NCBI GenBank assembly: GCA_964017155.1
Contig: OZ024864.1
Span: 30,401,334-30,465,333, forward strand
Length of the DNA: 64,000 nt
Reading direction: 5' to 3'
From: Oasisia sp. SBJ-2009
Taxonomy: Eukaryota > Annelida > Polychaeta > Sabellida > Siboglinidae
In this document: positions 37,619 through 50,300 of the stretch, one piece after another
How the letters are laid out: each line of letters opens with the position of its first letter
Position numbering within the stretch: position 1 is the first letter of the stretch
Notes under the pieces: generated by a model
What the model saw: the letters and a program-made list of their open reading frames with translations, nothing else
Databases searched by the model: none
What the model was told of the DNA's origin: nothing
Program-made: the position numbers and the translations under genes

Positions 37619-37915
37619 CGATAGATGAAGCAGATGAACAAATTAGGGGCTTAGCGGAAGAATCCTGATCATCATCATTCATATGGCGGCTACAATGATC
37701 ATATTTTCCTGAGAATCACCAATTATCGCCCATGAACATGATTTTTGCACCAATAACGTAATTGTTAAATATTGGAACATATTTACACACAAATTGTACT
37801 AGTTGTGAATTACATATATTAACATTATTTAATTGTCAGTGGACCAAACAACTACACGTCAATGAATTAATAAAGCAACTTTACCTGGAACGCAGACGAC
37901 TCCATTCGCAGCCAT
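32112..37915 (-). CDS. EXOSC1: Exosome complex component CSL4
   Basis: The exons, in order of transcription, are 37915-37885, 36865-36744, 35939-35868, 35500-35378, 34914-34864, 32956-32875 and 32230-32112, in phases 1, 0, 0, 0, 0 and 1. The total is 600 nt: 199 residues (human is 195). CSL4 is a cap subunit of the nuclear and cytoplasmic RNA exosome; it sits on the PH-domain ring and helps channel RNA to the nuclease. The N-terminal domain is residues 1-75 (GTYSKNGFIIASLAGFVHH). The S1 RNA-binding domain runs from about residue 62 to 150, with FRGMIRREDVRATEKDK at 100-116, FRPGDTVLARV near 123-133 and LGDAQSYVLTTAENELGVVV at 136-155. The C-terminal part has VPISWCEMKCPKSH and EFRKVAKLRP, close to the animal family. 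Start: MAANGVVCVPG. Intron 5 carries a hAT-family insertion and introns 5 and 6 carry RTE fragments. Upstream of the start lies the divergent FRA10AC1 gene. Confidence 0.97.
32404..32427. repeat. Short (ATC)n tract
   Basis: Several ATC units in EXOSC1 intron 6, just before the RTE-derived segment. Confidence 0.8.
32430..32770 (-). pseudogene. Second, internally deleted RTE-like LINE fragment
   Basis: Parallel to 28500-29110: shared CACAGTTTACTTCCTAGCAA, TCATCATTGTGCAGC, GTGGTTGGG, AGTAGTCGTCTAGTTCGTCT and ATGTTCCAATGTTACCCTTG. The middle part of the coding block is missing, so it is a deleted and diverged copy in EXOSC1 intron 6, in the gene's own orientation. Confidence 0.75.
33115..33222 (-). 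mobile_element. 3'-end stub of the RTE-like LINE
   Basis: About 100 bp matches 28449-28549 almost exactly (CTCCCAGCAGTTGTTTC, ATGGTTACCGTACAGTAAAT, CACTTCACAGTTTACTTCC), then stops. This is the expected look of a severely 5'-truncated LINE insertion. It lies in EXOSC1 intron 5. A CACACGTTTG hairpin follows at about 33288-33325. Confidence 0.7.
33486..34772. mobile_element. Non-autonomous hAT element in EXOSC1 intron 5
   Basis: The left end is CAGAGCCGTAATGTAACGAA and the right end the near-complement ending TGTTACAGCTCTG. The flanks carry the identical 8 bp GTACACCG at 33478-33485 and 34773-34780, a hAT-type target duplication. Subterminal regions are crowded with ACGAAGTAC / AAGTACTTTTACTT motifs in both directions, the known look of hAT transposase-binding ends. 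The 1.29 kb interior has no intact transposase; a short frame after an ATG near 33745 is broken early. Confidence 0.9.
35566..35611. repeat. (TA)n in EXOSC1 intron 3
   Basis: About 46 bp of TA repeats. Confidence 0.9.
37594..37618. repeat. Short (TA)n in EXOSC1 intron 1
   Basis: About 25 bp of TA repeats. Confidence 0.85.
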
Positions 37916-38776
37916 TTTATTAATAGTGGCTTGTTGCGCGACTGATATACTATATCTAGACGTCATTAATTAATTATTTTTGACAACATCAACGATCGAT
38001 ATGCGGGGCTGGTAACTTAGATCGACACTGGCTTTTCCAGAAGGACAAGGAATTTGAGTGATAGCTGAGAAAACAATGCAAAAAAAGTGAAAAGAAAACG
38101 AGAGGAAGAAAAAGAAGACTGAAATCGATTAATGGGACAACAACCAAGTAATCCCTGTTCATAAAAATAGGAAATTAAAATCAATTCGAACCAAAAATAC
38201 AAAAAATTAAATGTGATACAATAGTGAAATCCATACTATGTTTAAATGACGATGTTAGTTCTTAGTTTTTTCCATTTATTATTACGTTTTTACGACTACA
38301 ACATACATGTTGAAGGGCTGCCAAATTATGTTTAGTTATTTAGAAAAGTTCGGAACAAAGTTTGCAATTTGAACATTTCCACCCGCAAAACGTTCAAATT
38401 GCAAACAAAACAACCAGTTTCAAAACAAAATTTATTGACAATAATGTCGAAGTGAGCAGAGTCAACTGTAACGCCCTTTGATGTTTAGAATTCCCACGTT
38501 CTATAGACAGCAGACTTTCCATTTCAAGTTAATGCTCTACTTGCCAATTCTGGGTAGAGGAACAAGCACTCTCCATTTAATTTATACTTACCATACATTC
38601 TTTTCAACTAAACTGGTTATTATTAATTTAGAGCGCTATTCAACTGCAATGAAATCATTCAACGTGTTCGACATCCATTTTGATAGCTTGATTGAATTGT
38701 TCGTAAGCAAATGGTCACGAGGTAGAAAAATCAACTTATGGAAGTGACACTATTAGGGGAAATTATTACGTTGATT

Positions 38777-39272
<496 letters not shown>

Positions 39273-39441
39273 ATGAGAAGTGCTCTGTGCATTGTATGCA
39301 TGGCTGCCACCGTGTGGGGATGGGGTCACCAGTTACCACCGTTGGGACAACCTCTCATCGCTCCCTCAAAACACGCCATAAAATTATTGGCCATGACGTC
39401 CTATTAAATACAATCGCTATAGTGACTCTATAAGTCTTAAA

Positions 39442-42400
39442 ATGGCCGCAAAAGATAATTTTGTAGAGGTTAGTAATCTGCAAATATGCATAATTATTTT
39501 AATTTCATGACCTTTTACGTGCCTTCTTATTATTATGACCAAACATAGGCACTGATTTTGTGGTGGAAATTTAAGATTACACAACTAATGAAATTGAACA
39601 ATTTTGCAGTTGTATCTTATTTTCGCCCACTAAATGTGGCGCAGCCGTAGCGTCTAGAGTAGAGATGGACCTCACCTAGGCTAGGATTGCTACCCACCCA
39701 TTAACATAAGCATGTTTTTTAGACACATATTGCATACTTTATAATGGGAACATGGCTATGTCCCTGTGGAAGGGGGCAGCCCTACGTAGACAGTCGAAAG
39801 GTTCTAGTTAAGTTGTTTCCAGCATTCGGCAGGATTCTATAACTAACTTCGAAGTGGTTACGTAGGCGTAGCCAAGCATCGGAACCCTGTACCTCGGCGT
39901 TTTAGATCCGAGCACTCAACGCGCATGTGCCAATTGTCACGTGTTGCATCTTGCTTCCGCTGTTTTTCACGGCAGCCGAGCATGGTGTGGTTGTACTTGG
40001 GTTGGGATGAACGTAGGCGATGGTTTTGACGCCAATAATTGAATAAAGGAAATAGAACAGCCGTGCGACTCTACATTGACTACAGGCGGGACTGTAAGGT
40101 GGCTCTATATCCTGGCCGCACTGGCAAGATTAAGCCCGAGCACAAGTACTTCGAAGACAAATGCCAGTTGATTCGGCTCACAGACAACTCGGCCCGGGCC
40201 GAGTCGGCTCAAGATAACTCGGCGCCGATCATGAGACGACTCGGCGTCCATATGAGACAATTTTTATTTTGCACCACCTCAATTTTGCTGTTATCACTAT
40301 CTTTATCGAATTGCAATATGACATTTTTAGCCACAGAATAAGTATCAGTTTTATATTACAATAATAATGTAATTCATGCTTAATGTTATTATACTAGTTA
40401 TTGTTTTGCTTGATTAATTTTATATAAGTGAAATAGTTTTGTGCAATATTACGTTTTTAATACAATATTTATTTATATAAAATTATAATAAAATGTATTA
40501 AAGCTGCAATTAAAATGTCGCAAGCATAATTCCATAATGACCATAATTTTCATTTGTTTATTAAAAGATGTATGTTATGTTGACTAAAGTTTTATGGTTG
40601 ATATTCTTTGCCTACATTTCATTATTTCAGTGCATGAAATTAATAATTATCCCAGGCATAATTATGTTTTACAAACATAACCCCTTCTACCTTAGGTATT
40701 ACACAGTTCCTGCTGTTAAATACTAGACTATCCACAAATCTCACGTGTCATGATAAACCTTTTGTGCAATGTTTTTAAAATTGATTTATCTATGTATTTA
40801 TATATATATTTGTATTGAGCATCTAAATTAAATTCACCTTCATGTCATGTATATGTTTTATATTTCTCCTCTTACATAAACACTAATCAAAATACTGCAA
40901 CCATAACGAAACTAAAAACTGGCAGTGTTGACTTCATGAGCTATTTTCCCATTTCACTACATTACCCACTAATCTAGCATGTGTCATGGTAACCCTTTTG
41001 TATAACTATATAACTAGTATTATGCCATTTGTGAAATGTATATATATCTTACATTTCTCCTTTCTTACTTTTATGCTTATATTAGTGCACTACATATGCA
41101 TGTTTTACATTACTGTGTCAGATTTCAAGTGCATGACATGTAGTTATATACCCTGTTAATAATGTCAGTATGGAATCAGTTACCATACATTAGTAATGTA
41201 TTCTAGATATAGAGATCACGTAGCAAGTTTTTTACATTAGTGCAATACACGAGTATGCTTTACATTAATGTGTCAGATTGCAAGTCCATCGATCTTCACG
41301 CATGACGTGTACATACATACTTTATCATGCATGACGTGTACATACGTCACTTAAATATAGTAATGTTACCCAGGTAATCATTATTGTAGAGATGTTCTTT
41401 TGTCATCTTTCAGAAATAAACTGCTACATACAATATTGTTACATTACACGTGTGTATTTAATAATTCTGCATAAAGTAATACAGCAGATATATAATTTCA
41501 GGAAACAGCAACTATATTCGTATTATTTGTGCCACAGCAACTATTACATAAGCTGCAAATAAATATTATCTTCTGAAGTACACATATTACTTATAATCTT
41601 TTTCTAATGGAACTGGCTCTATTAAAATGATAATGCTAAAGTTACTATATAACAACATGAAGTTCATAAATCATTCTGCTAAACTACAGCAATTACAATC
41701 TGCAGTTCTCAAAACGCCATTACTTTGGCCTGTTATGCCCTATGAAAACAATTCATTCATCAACCAGCCATATACTGTATGATGCCCCAGTTGTTTCTTT
41801 TGGTGCTCATGTAATTATTAATAATGCTCATATTTATTAATTATAATATCGTTATGGGTATATATTACGTACTTAGATTCATACCATTAACGCAAAAAAC
41901 ATTTCTAATCACGCAATTGGACTAAATTTTAAGTATTTATTTCATTTTTTCCATAGGCTATGACTTGTTATAATGGACTTATAAATATTAATCGAATATC
42001 CTTATGAATCGCTAGTAGCAGTAGTACGATTACGCACCCGTACTGATACTGATGCAAAGGGTAACTTGAAAGTACGACCAAGAAATCGCCTGTGCGTTGA
42101 ATGCTCGGACCTTTATCACAAACAAACATGGTTCCGATGCTCGGCCTGCTGCACCGCGTCCGAGCACCGGGGAAAGTCAAAGTAGGCACATGCGCGTTGA
42201 GTGCTCGGACCTTTATCACCAGCGAACACAGTTCCGATGCTCGGCTACGCAACAATGTCCAACTAACTTACTAAGGCTAAGGAGTAAGGTCCGTTCTGTT
42301 AACTAACTCTGTAAAACTCTCCCACGACTCTCTCTCTCTCTATATATATATTGTGATCTTATTAGGTCTCATTGAACTAGTCAGTGTTTTTCCTAACATA

Positions 42401-44292
42401 TTTGCTAAGCAGACCTTTCTACTGTGGCACTGAAGGTGGGCACTACCAGGGTGCTTGTGTTTTTGAGTGGTTCTTTCACATCCCTCACTGAGACGGGACA
42501 GACATTAATTTGATTCTCTGATACATGAGGGACACACAGTCCGCAATGTCGGAAATATACCGTCCTGTCTGGCTATTGAGCCCGGGGTGCTGGCGCGCCA
42601 GGCAGATGTGCTAACTGCTACAATATTCGTTTATTAAAAATGCCATGTCACAAGATATATTCAATCCCCAAAGTTGAGAGCCAGGTTTGTAAACTAAATA
42701 TACTGTACCTGCCTGCTGGGCCCGATTTGGATATTAACTTGAGTGCTGTCATGCCAGGCAGATGTGCTAATCATTAGGCACTCCTCGCAAAGCGTGAAAC
42801 TCCAGTTGTTTAGCCTTACCATAGGTTTAGCTCGACTTAACACTGACACACCCCATTACCCCTACCCAGTTATGCTCCCATGGAATTTGATAAAATAACC
42901 ACAAAACAAGTGTGGATTTGTATTGATAATACTTAAAGGACAAAAAAAGGCTACATCTTCGTGTCATACACCTAATAGAGTTTATACAAAGTAACAATTT
43001 CCACATATACTCAATTTTTTAACGTCAGTGGTTTACTCAGAATGTGACTTTAAAGTCAAAAATTCTAACGAAATCCACGATGGTCTAGAGGCCGCCATAG
43101 GTGAAGGGTTAATTTGGCTTGGCCATTCAGCGCGCGGCATTCTATATCTCGGACAGCTTCCGGCGACGCTGTTAAGGGTCAACAACTTCGAGTCTTCGAC
43201 AGTTCGTTCAGTTGGCGTGACATCTAGCAGCTGCTTATAGACGTATATCTAAATCTGTGGTTAAATCTATGGTAAACTTTAGTAATTATGCCTTCGTGTT
43301 CGGCATACGGTTGCAATAATAGTTGAAACAACCGGTAGTATTGGATGATTTCAACGATAACAATAATAGACAACTTTATATTTACCGTCATCAGCATGTT
43401 ACGCGCGTTGCTGAGTTGCAGCCATTTCATGACAACAGCCAAACCCTATGCAGGGAATCTACGTGGAGAGCGCCTCGATCACCGTCGTGACGTCATTCTT
43501 TGTCTAAGATGGGGTAGCGCATAGCATTTGGATGGCTGGGTGTTAAAAAATATTTTTCTGGTAAACCGCTGGCGTTAAAAATTTGAGTATATGTGGAAAT
43601 TGTTACTTTATATTAACTCTATTAGGTGTATGCCACATAAAAGTTAACTTTGTTTGTCCTTTAACCATAAATGTATCAGATTGACTAAATATGTGGAGAT
43701 ATCGTGAAATACCTACCTAATATTGATAGGAAAATTTAGCAGTATGAAGTATCAAAGCAAGTGATAAATTATCCATTCAAACGTTTTCCAACTCTTTGCA
43801 GGATTACAATGTACATGACTATGGGTCAGAATTTGAGAGTGATAGTGAGACTGAACGGAAACGGGCAAAACGGTTTGATTTAGCCGCTGGTGCAAAAAGA
43901 AAAAGGTCAGCTGTGCCTTCAAAGAGAGAACTGTCTGATGAATATGATAAGTAAGTGCAATATAATTATATTTAAAATGCCAGATGCATATATATATTAT
44001 ATATATTGATAATAAAATTGCAATTGTATTGCATGGGCACACTTGTTACTATTTACATTTAAATGTTATTTAGATTAATTTTGTTTACATTGATATTGGC
44101 AGGAAAGTTAGTCATCAAATTTATCTTGTTATGAGTGTCATCCAATTAATAACTTTTACTTGCCATCTAGTTCTTTATTTACTACAGATTTCTATAAGTT
44201 TACACTAAGATATTAACTATAATTAATCCAATTATTGGAAAAGCTTCTATAAATTATAATTGTATTTGTTTATGTATGCATGGAAGTGTGTG

Positions 44293-44373
<81 letters not shown>

Positions 44374-47300
44374 CGTGCGTGCGCACATGTGTGTGTTGTG
44401 TATGTGTATGCATTTCGAAAACTTGTATGTGACAGATTAGATTTAAATAAATACTTTTACATGTGGATATTAAATATTGGGATTTGTAGCTTTCGAAAGT
44501 GTTTGAGATGGTTATATTTACATACTCAAATGACACAGATTTATTATTTCATTTGAGCTACTTGAACCTCCACATTAAAAACCAACATATTTTATAATTC
44601 AATCGGAATAACATATTTCACACATAGTTTGGGTGTCTGGTCTGTGTATGTTATTTAGGTAATCCTCTAAACAGAACTACCCGGTACTGTACATGTATAC
44701 TTTTCTGTATTTCAGACAAGAGGGAATGAAGCAGAGATTCCATCTTCTGAGTTTAGATGCTGTATCCTTTTTGTAATTTTGTTTAAAAAAAATCATCCAT
44801 AGCAAATTAAATAAAAAAGGGCAACATTGATCTTTTGGAATTTGAACAATTAGTTTATGTTTCTACTTACACAGTACACGTGTACTTGTTTGGCCAAGAA
44901 AAATATAAAACAACTCCACAGTTTTAATTGAAAAACATCTGATAAAATAGACAGAGGTTTCCATTTGCTTTGATTGATGTGAGGAAATTTGGTTGATATA
45001 AGGAAGATTTATATGTATTGTTAATAAATTATTGAATATGTTGAATGAAGAAGTTGACCTTGAACTTTGTTTACCAGTATGCAAGACACAAAAAGTACAT
45101 AAATGATTACCTCTTGTACTACTGCGGCTCGAAGGACGAATTCAAACGTGACACGTAAGTAATCTATAAATCTGTTACATGGCCTCAGTTGTTCAGAGCA
45201 GTATCTGGTAGTTGTGACTATTCTGGAAGTACTCATATATATATATGCTTCAGTGTTATGATTATTATATCACAGGGCAGTCTCAAACAAATAATGAGTT
45301 GTTTAATACGTACATTATTTTGATGCCGATATGTTTCTGTATGTTTATAATATGTAAACAATGTGTGTTGTGCCAAAGGTCACAAGACAGAACTGACATA
45401 GATGTGATTCGAGAGAACCACCAGTTCCTGTGGGAAGACGACGACGATGAAGGAAGTTGGTGGGTTCATTCAACACCCAGTACATTTGTCTATTTTAATT
45501 GTGAAACGTGCCTCACTTTACCATTGCTTACTCATTTAATTGTTGCACCTACATATTACAATTTAATACATAATAATTTATATGTACCTGTGGTTTATCA
45601 TTATCACAGCCACTTTTTTATTAAGTAGTTTATTAAGTTACTGATCATTAACGCATGTATTTGTTCTCATCTACACCGCCAAAGTACATCCATAACCCGT
45701 GTGTTTGTTTGTGTCTTCTGCACTATGAGTCTACGACCCCACAACAAAAGTAACTAGGATCTTGATGCACTGTCTGTTTTTATTCTAAGGGGATCAGCAA
45801 TGATTTGCGCACTAGTTTGCTCTTATTTATATATTCAAATTTGGTAGGTAGTATGCCTTCAAAATATTTATTATAGTTTTAAGACAATTATATTAAAACA
45901 TGGACAAGCTGAAGTTTCAGATTAACAACTGTGACATCTTCTATGACAAGGGAGAAGCGGGTGGCGAAGAGTTATTACGACAAACTCTTCAAGGAATATT
46001 GCATCGCAGACCTGACTTACTACAAGGAAAACAAGGTTTGTTCTTTCTCATCCATTTGGCGATTTGAACTTACAGTAGGGTGTCTACTGGCAGCTCATAT
46101 CCATACAAAAACCATGCAGCTGTAGTTGTTTCTTTTTCAGATTGTCTATAATATACCTAAACTATTGTTCTATAATATACCTGTGTCTATGGCAGATCAA
46201 CTTCTTGCCAAGAACTATAATTATATCTTTATATACAGTACTAAAGAATAAGAGAATAAATTTGTTGTTGCAACTTTTCAGTTGCATTGTAAAAAAATTC
46301 ATAAAATCCACAATTTCAAACAAGTAACATGCTGTCTTTCATTAAAATAATGTATTTTACATAATTAAAATTAAATCAATTAGTTAAATAAAATAAAGTA
46401 AATAATTAAATAAGTTAAATAAATACATTAAAATAACAAATATTAACTGTTCTGATAGTATATTAAACACCATGAATTAATTTTTTTTGTAGCGATTTGT
46501 TTTTGCCATTGGAATGGGTAACTTGTTGAATGATAGTCGTGTATTTGGCACGTTTTGAGTTTTGGGTAGTAACATATTCAGTTTATGGTTACTAATGCTT
46601 CATCCTAGTGAAATACACTTTACACAATTCATTAAGTCTATCGTGCAGTGTTGGTAAATTTAACTGTCCAAATAAAATGCCATCGTATAAATAACCATGA
46701 ATAACATAATTAATGATACAACCAGTTACCAGTGTACATCTGTGCATGTGTGGATGTGTACGTGTGTGGATGTGTTGTGTGTGGATGTGTTGTGTGTGGA
46801 TGTGTTGTGTGTGGATGTGTACGTGTGTGGATGTGTTGTGTATGGATGTGTTGTGTGTGGATGTGTTGTGTATGGATGTGTTGTATGTGGATGTGTTGTG
46901 TGTGGATGTGTTGTGTATGGATGTGTTATATATGGATGTGTTTTGTGGATGTGTTGTTGCAGGTTGCCCTGCGGTGGAGGATGGAGAAGGAAGTGGTCAG
47001 TGGAAAGGGTAAATAAACATCAACAATATGAAATTCTGCTTTTTGTTTCCTCTGTAAGATGTAATATAGCTATATCGCTAATTTATGCTCTGTCACCTTT
47101 GTGTCCTTTTGATTTCAGTGCATTGCAAGAGAACTAAAACATTTTATGAATGATAATGATCTGGACTGGTACACGCGGACACAGAAGAACACTCACATCT
47201 CATATAATTATCTTGGCGTTCTAGATAAAATACAAAGATATGTAAATCAAGAGTATGTGGGAGACGGGTGTCACGTCTTTGTGAATCATCATAGCTGTGC

Positions 47301-50300
47301 TGTACAGGCGGCAAGAGACACACACACCCTGTGTCTCCAGCAGAATCAGTCTGTGGCTGTCTGTCTTGTGGGTTGACAACACTATTACACACTGACAATT
47401 TCTAACAATGCAACATTTCCCAAAGACTGCTGCAGATCTGAACAGTCACCACATAATCTATTGACATGATCACTGCCTTTACCTGTTGTCAGCAACACAC
47501 CAACAGGCAAACATTCCCCCAAAATAGGTTCTACTATATACTGAAATGGCATGAGAAGAAGTAAACAGTTTGTTGATGTGTTATCTGTGTAGGACAGTTT
47601 CTCTGCGGGGAGAAGCACTGTAAGGAGAGTGAAGGATTGCGAAGTTGGGAGGTCAACTTCGCCTACATGGAACATGGCCAGAAGAAAAATGCTCTTGTAA
47701 AAATCAGTAAGTTATTGTGATAAATTATTCGTTGTGCCACACAACGTCAGTATGACTGTGTAACATATGAATTGACTGCACGTGAACTGAAGGTGTGTAA
47801 AACCAGGCTGAAAGCGTCAATCTGCTTTTCCAGTCTTTGGTTCTCCTCTGCTGGCTACATCAGTATGCATTGTGCCACCAGCTGTCAGGCTCCATGTGAA
47901 GAGTCTCAGAGAAAATGTGAAATTTTTATTAAACATTTTTTCAATTGTCCAAATCCAGACAAAACATTTATATAAACATGTTGAGCTGGGACACTATCTA
48001 ATTTGTATATGTAAAGCACAACTGAGACATTCACAACTGAGCATTTGTTTTTAAAATGCAATAAGCACCATCCATGTTTCTGATAAAATCATGGTATATA
48101 CAGTGAGCACTGCCAACTTGTCACGTGCAGCCACACGCAGTGCACTGTGTGGATATGTCAAGTCTTGATGACAAAATTATTTAATATCACATTTTGAGTA
48201 ATGAATCAGCAATGCAAACTTCTGACTTTGCTATCATTCTCTGTGATTTTTAATATGCATGGTACAGTAACTTTATTTGTTTTATTTAAACTTTTAGGAT
48301 GAAACATAAAAGTTGCTTTTCTTCAAAGTGAACAAAATGAATTTATTGTGTTTTGCCCTGAGTCCCTGCATGAGCCTGGGAACATTGGACACTTGCCTAA
48401 GTCACTGTTATTTGTGTGGTCAGGAATGCTTAGTCTGATATACAAACTGTACAAAGATAGCGACTAATGTTGTGTATGTTTCAGGGTTATGTCCAGATTG
48501 CTCCTACAAACTGAACTACCGACACAAGTAAGCAGTTAGACTGGGACTTTTGGCTGGGATTGACCACTGGTCAGGGGATTGACCATTGGTCAAGGGATTG
48601 ACCACTGGTCAGGGGATTGACCACTGGATGGGGGAATAACTGACCACTGGTCGGGGGAATAATTGACCACTGGTCAGGGCGAATGAAATGGAATGGATCA
48701 TGAGCAGCTTATTGCTGAAACTTAGCAAAGAAAGCAGCTAGACAAACTTGTTCTGGGAATTGTGTTATCGTTAAATGTCAACAGTAGTATTTGTTTTTCC
48801 ATGACTGTAATGCAGTATCATAGCTAACATTGATTATTTGCATAACTTCGCAGATCCTGCATTGATTTTAGTGTACTTCTGGATCTATTCAATCACATTT
48901 CCAGTGTCCCTAAATGCCTTTTGAAGGAATCCAGAAATAGAAACATTTCAATTATAAAGACCTCCTCATCTTGTTGTCCAAGGCATGCAGTGCATTGAGA
49001 TATGGCTGCTGTTACTTGAATGATTTATTTGGCAGGAGGAAAGAAGTGAAAGGAAAAAGGAAGTCAGCTGCATCAGATGAAACAGCTCCCCCCAAGAAAC
49101 AAAAAGCAACAGGTGAACCAACAGGTGAATGTAGTCATAAGATCAGCCATGCACGTCAGTGCTTCTTCAGCCATTCACCCCCAAGCTGTTGTCAGCCATG
49201 CGTCTTGATGCCGTTACCAGCTGCAAATGCCAATGTTGTTGGCCACAACAGCAGTGCATATGTCAATGTTCTTTGATCACACAGGTTGACCTTTGACCTT
49301 GGACAATTCGAATATTTTGACCGATGAGCTGAATAACATTTTAGATGCCAAAGGTAGCTTTCAGTGTGAATCAGGTATTAATATTGCTCTCACTCTTTCA
49401 TTGTTTTGTTTTATACCAGGAACTGTTCCTGACTGCTTTCTTTGTTTCCTTTTGGTTTGGTAATGAATTTTGTCCAACACAATATTTTAAACACAATACA
49501 TTTTATCAGTCACCATGCAGAGTCTCATATATTTTCTGTGCAACTGTCTAATAGTCAGAATTTTAGATATCACTGATTAAGCCATATATTCATTGATGTA
49601 AAAGGCTTTGTGAGCCATTCCAAGGATTGGATATTGCTGTATTATATAAGAACTTAGTACCTTTTTAAATTGCAATAATCTCAAACCATTTGAAATCTTC
49701 TACATCCTTCTATCACTGCATGTTTTTGTTTCTATTATTCTGTCCTCCACTTACAACACTAAACATATTTTTTTTTTGTCAGATATGCAAGAGAAGACAA
49801 AAGACGATGTGCATTCAGAAAGCACTGCCTCGGGAGAAGGGCGTGAGGTCGACACCCCCGGGAAGGAGGCAGGGAAGGAGGGACATGGAGAAGACAAAGA
49901 GTCGTCTTTGTGGAGAGGACCCGCCCCTGTTGTTGACGAGACCACCAGGTGAGTTATGGCTACTTAATCTAACAGTGAGGGTGTGTGGTCCTCTACCCAC
50001 AATTACCCAGCAGTCACGTGTAACAGGACGCCTGCTGTGTTGAGAATGGGAATGAAACAACACTTGTATTTGTAGTAATTTTACACAATTCCCTACAATT
50101 TTGTACTAGGTATAAACAGATTATTACCTTTAATATGATGTACCATATTAATATGTCCGACATCAAGCTCATGTTGAAGAGCATGCCCCTTAGCCCAAAG
50201 TCTTGTTGCATAAAAACGATCGGACCCAAATCATCTGATGGGCAGTATCATCAAAGCAGGCTAATAACTGTCTCAAGTTGCAGCAATATCAACATTTCAA

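Noticed and set aside
46697..47137. Cys/Val/Asp-Met repeat frames near FRA10AC1 exon 7
   Set aside because: They are translations of the GT-rich minisatellite. Only the part from 46963 in the FRA10AC1 frame is coding.
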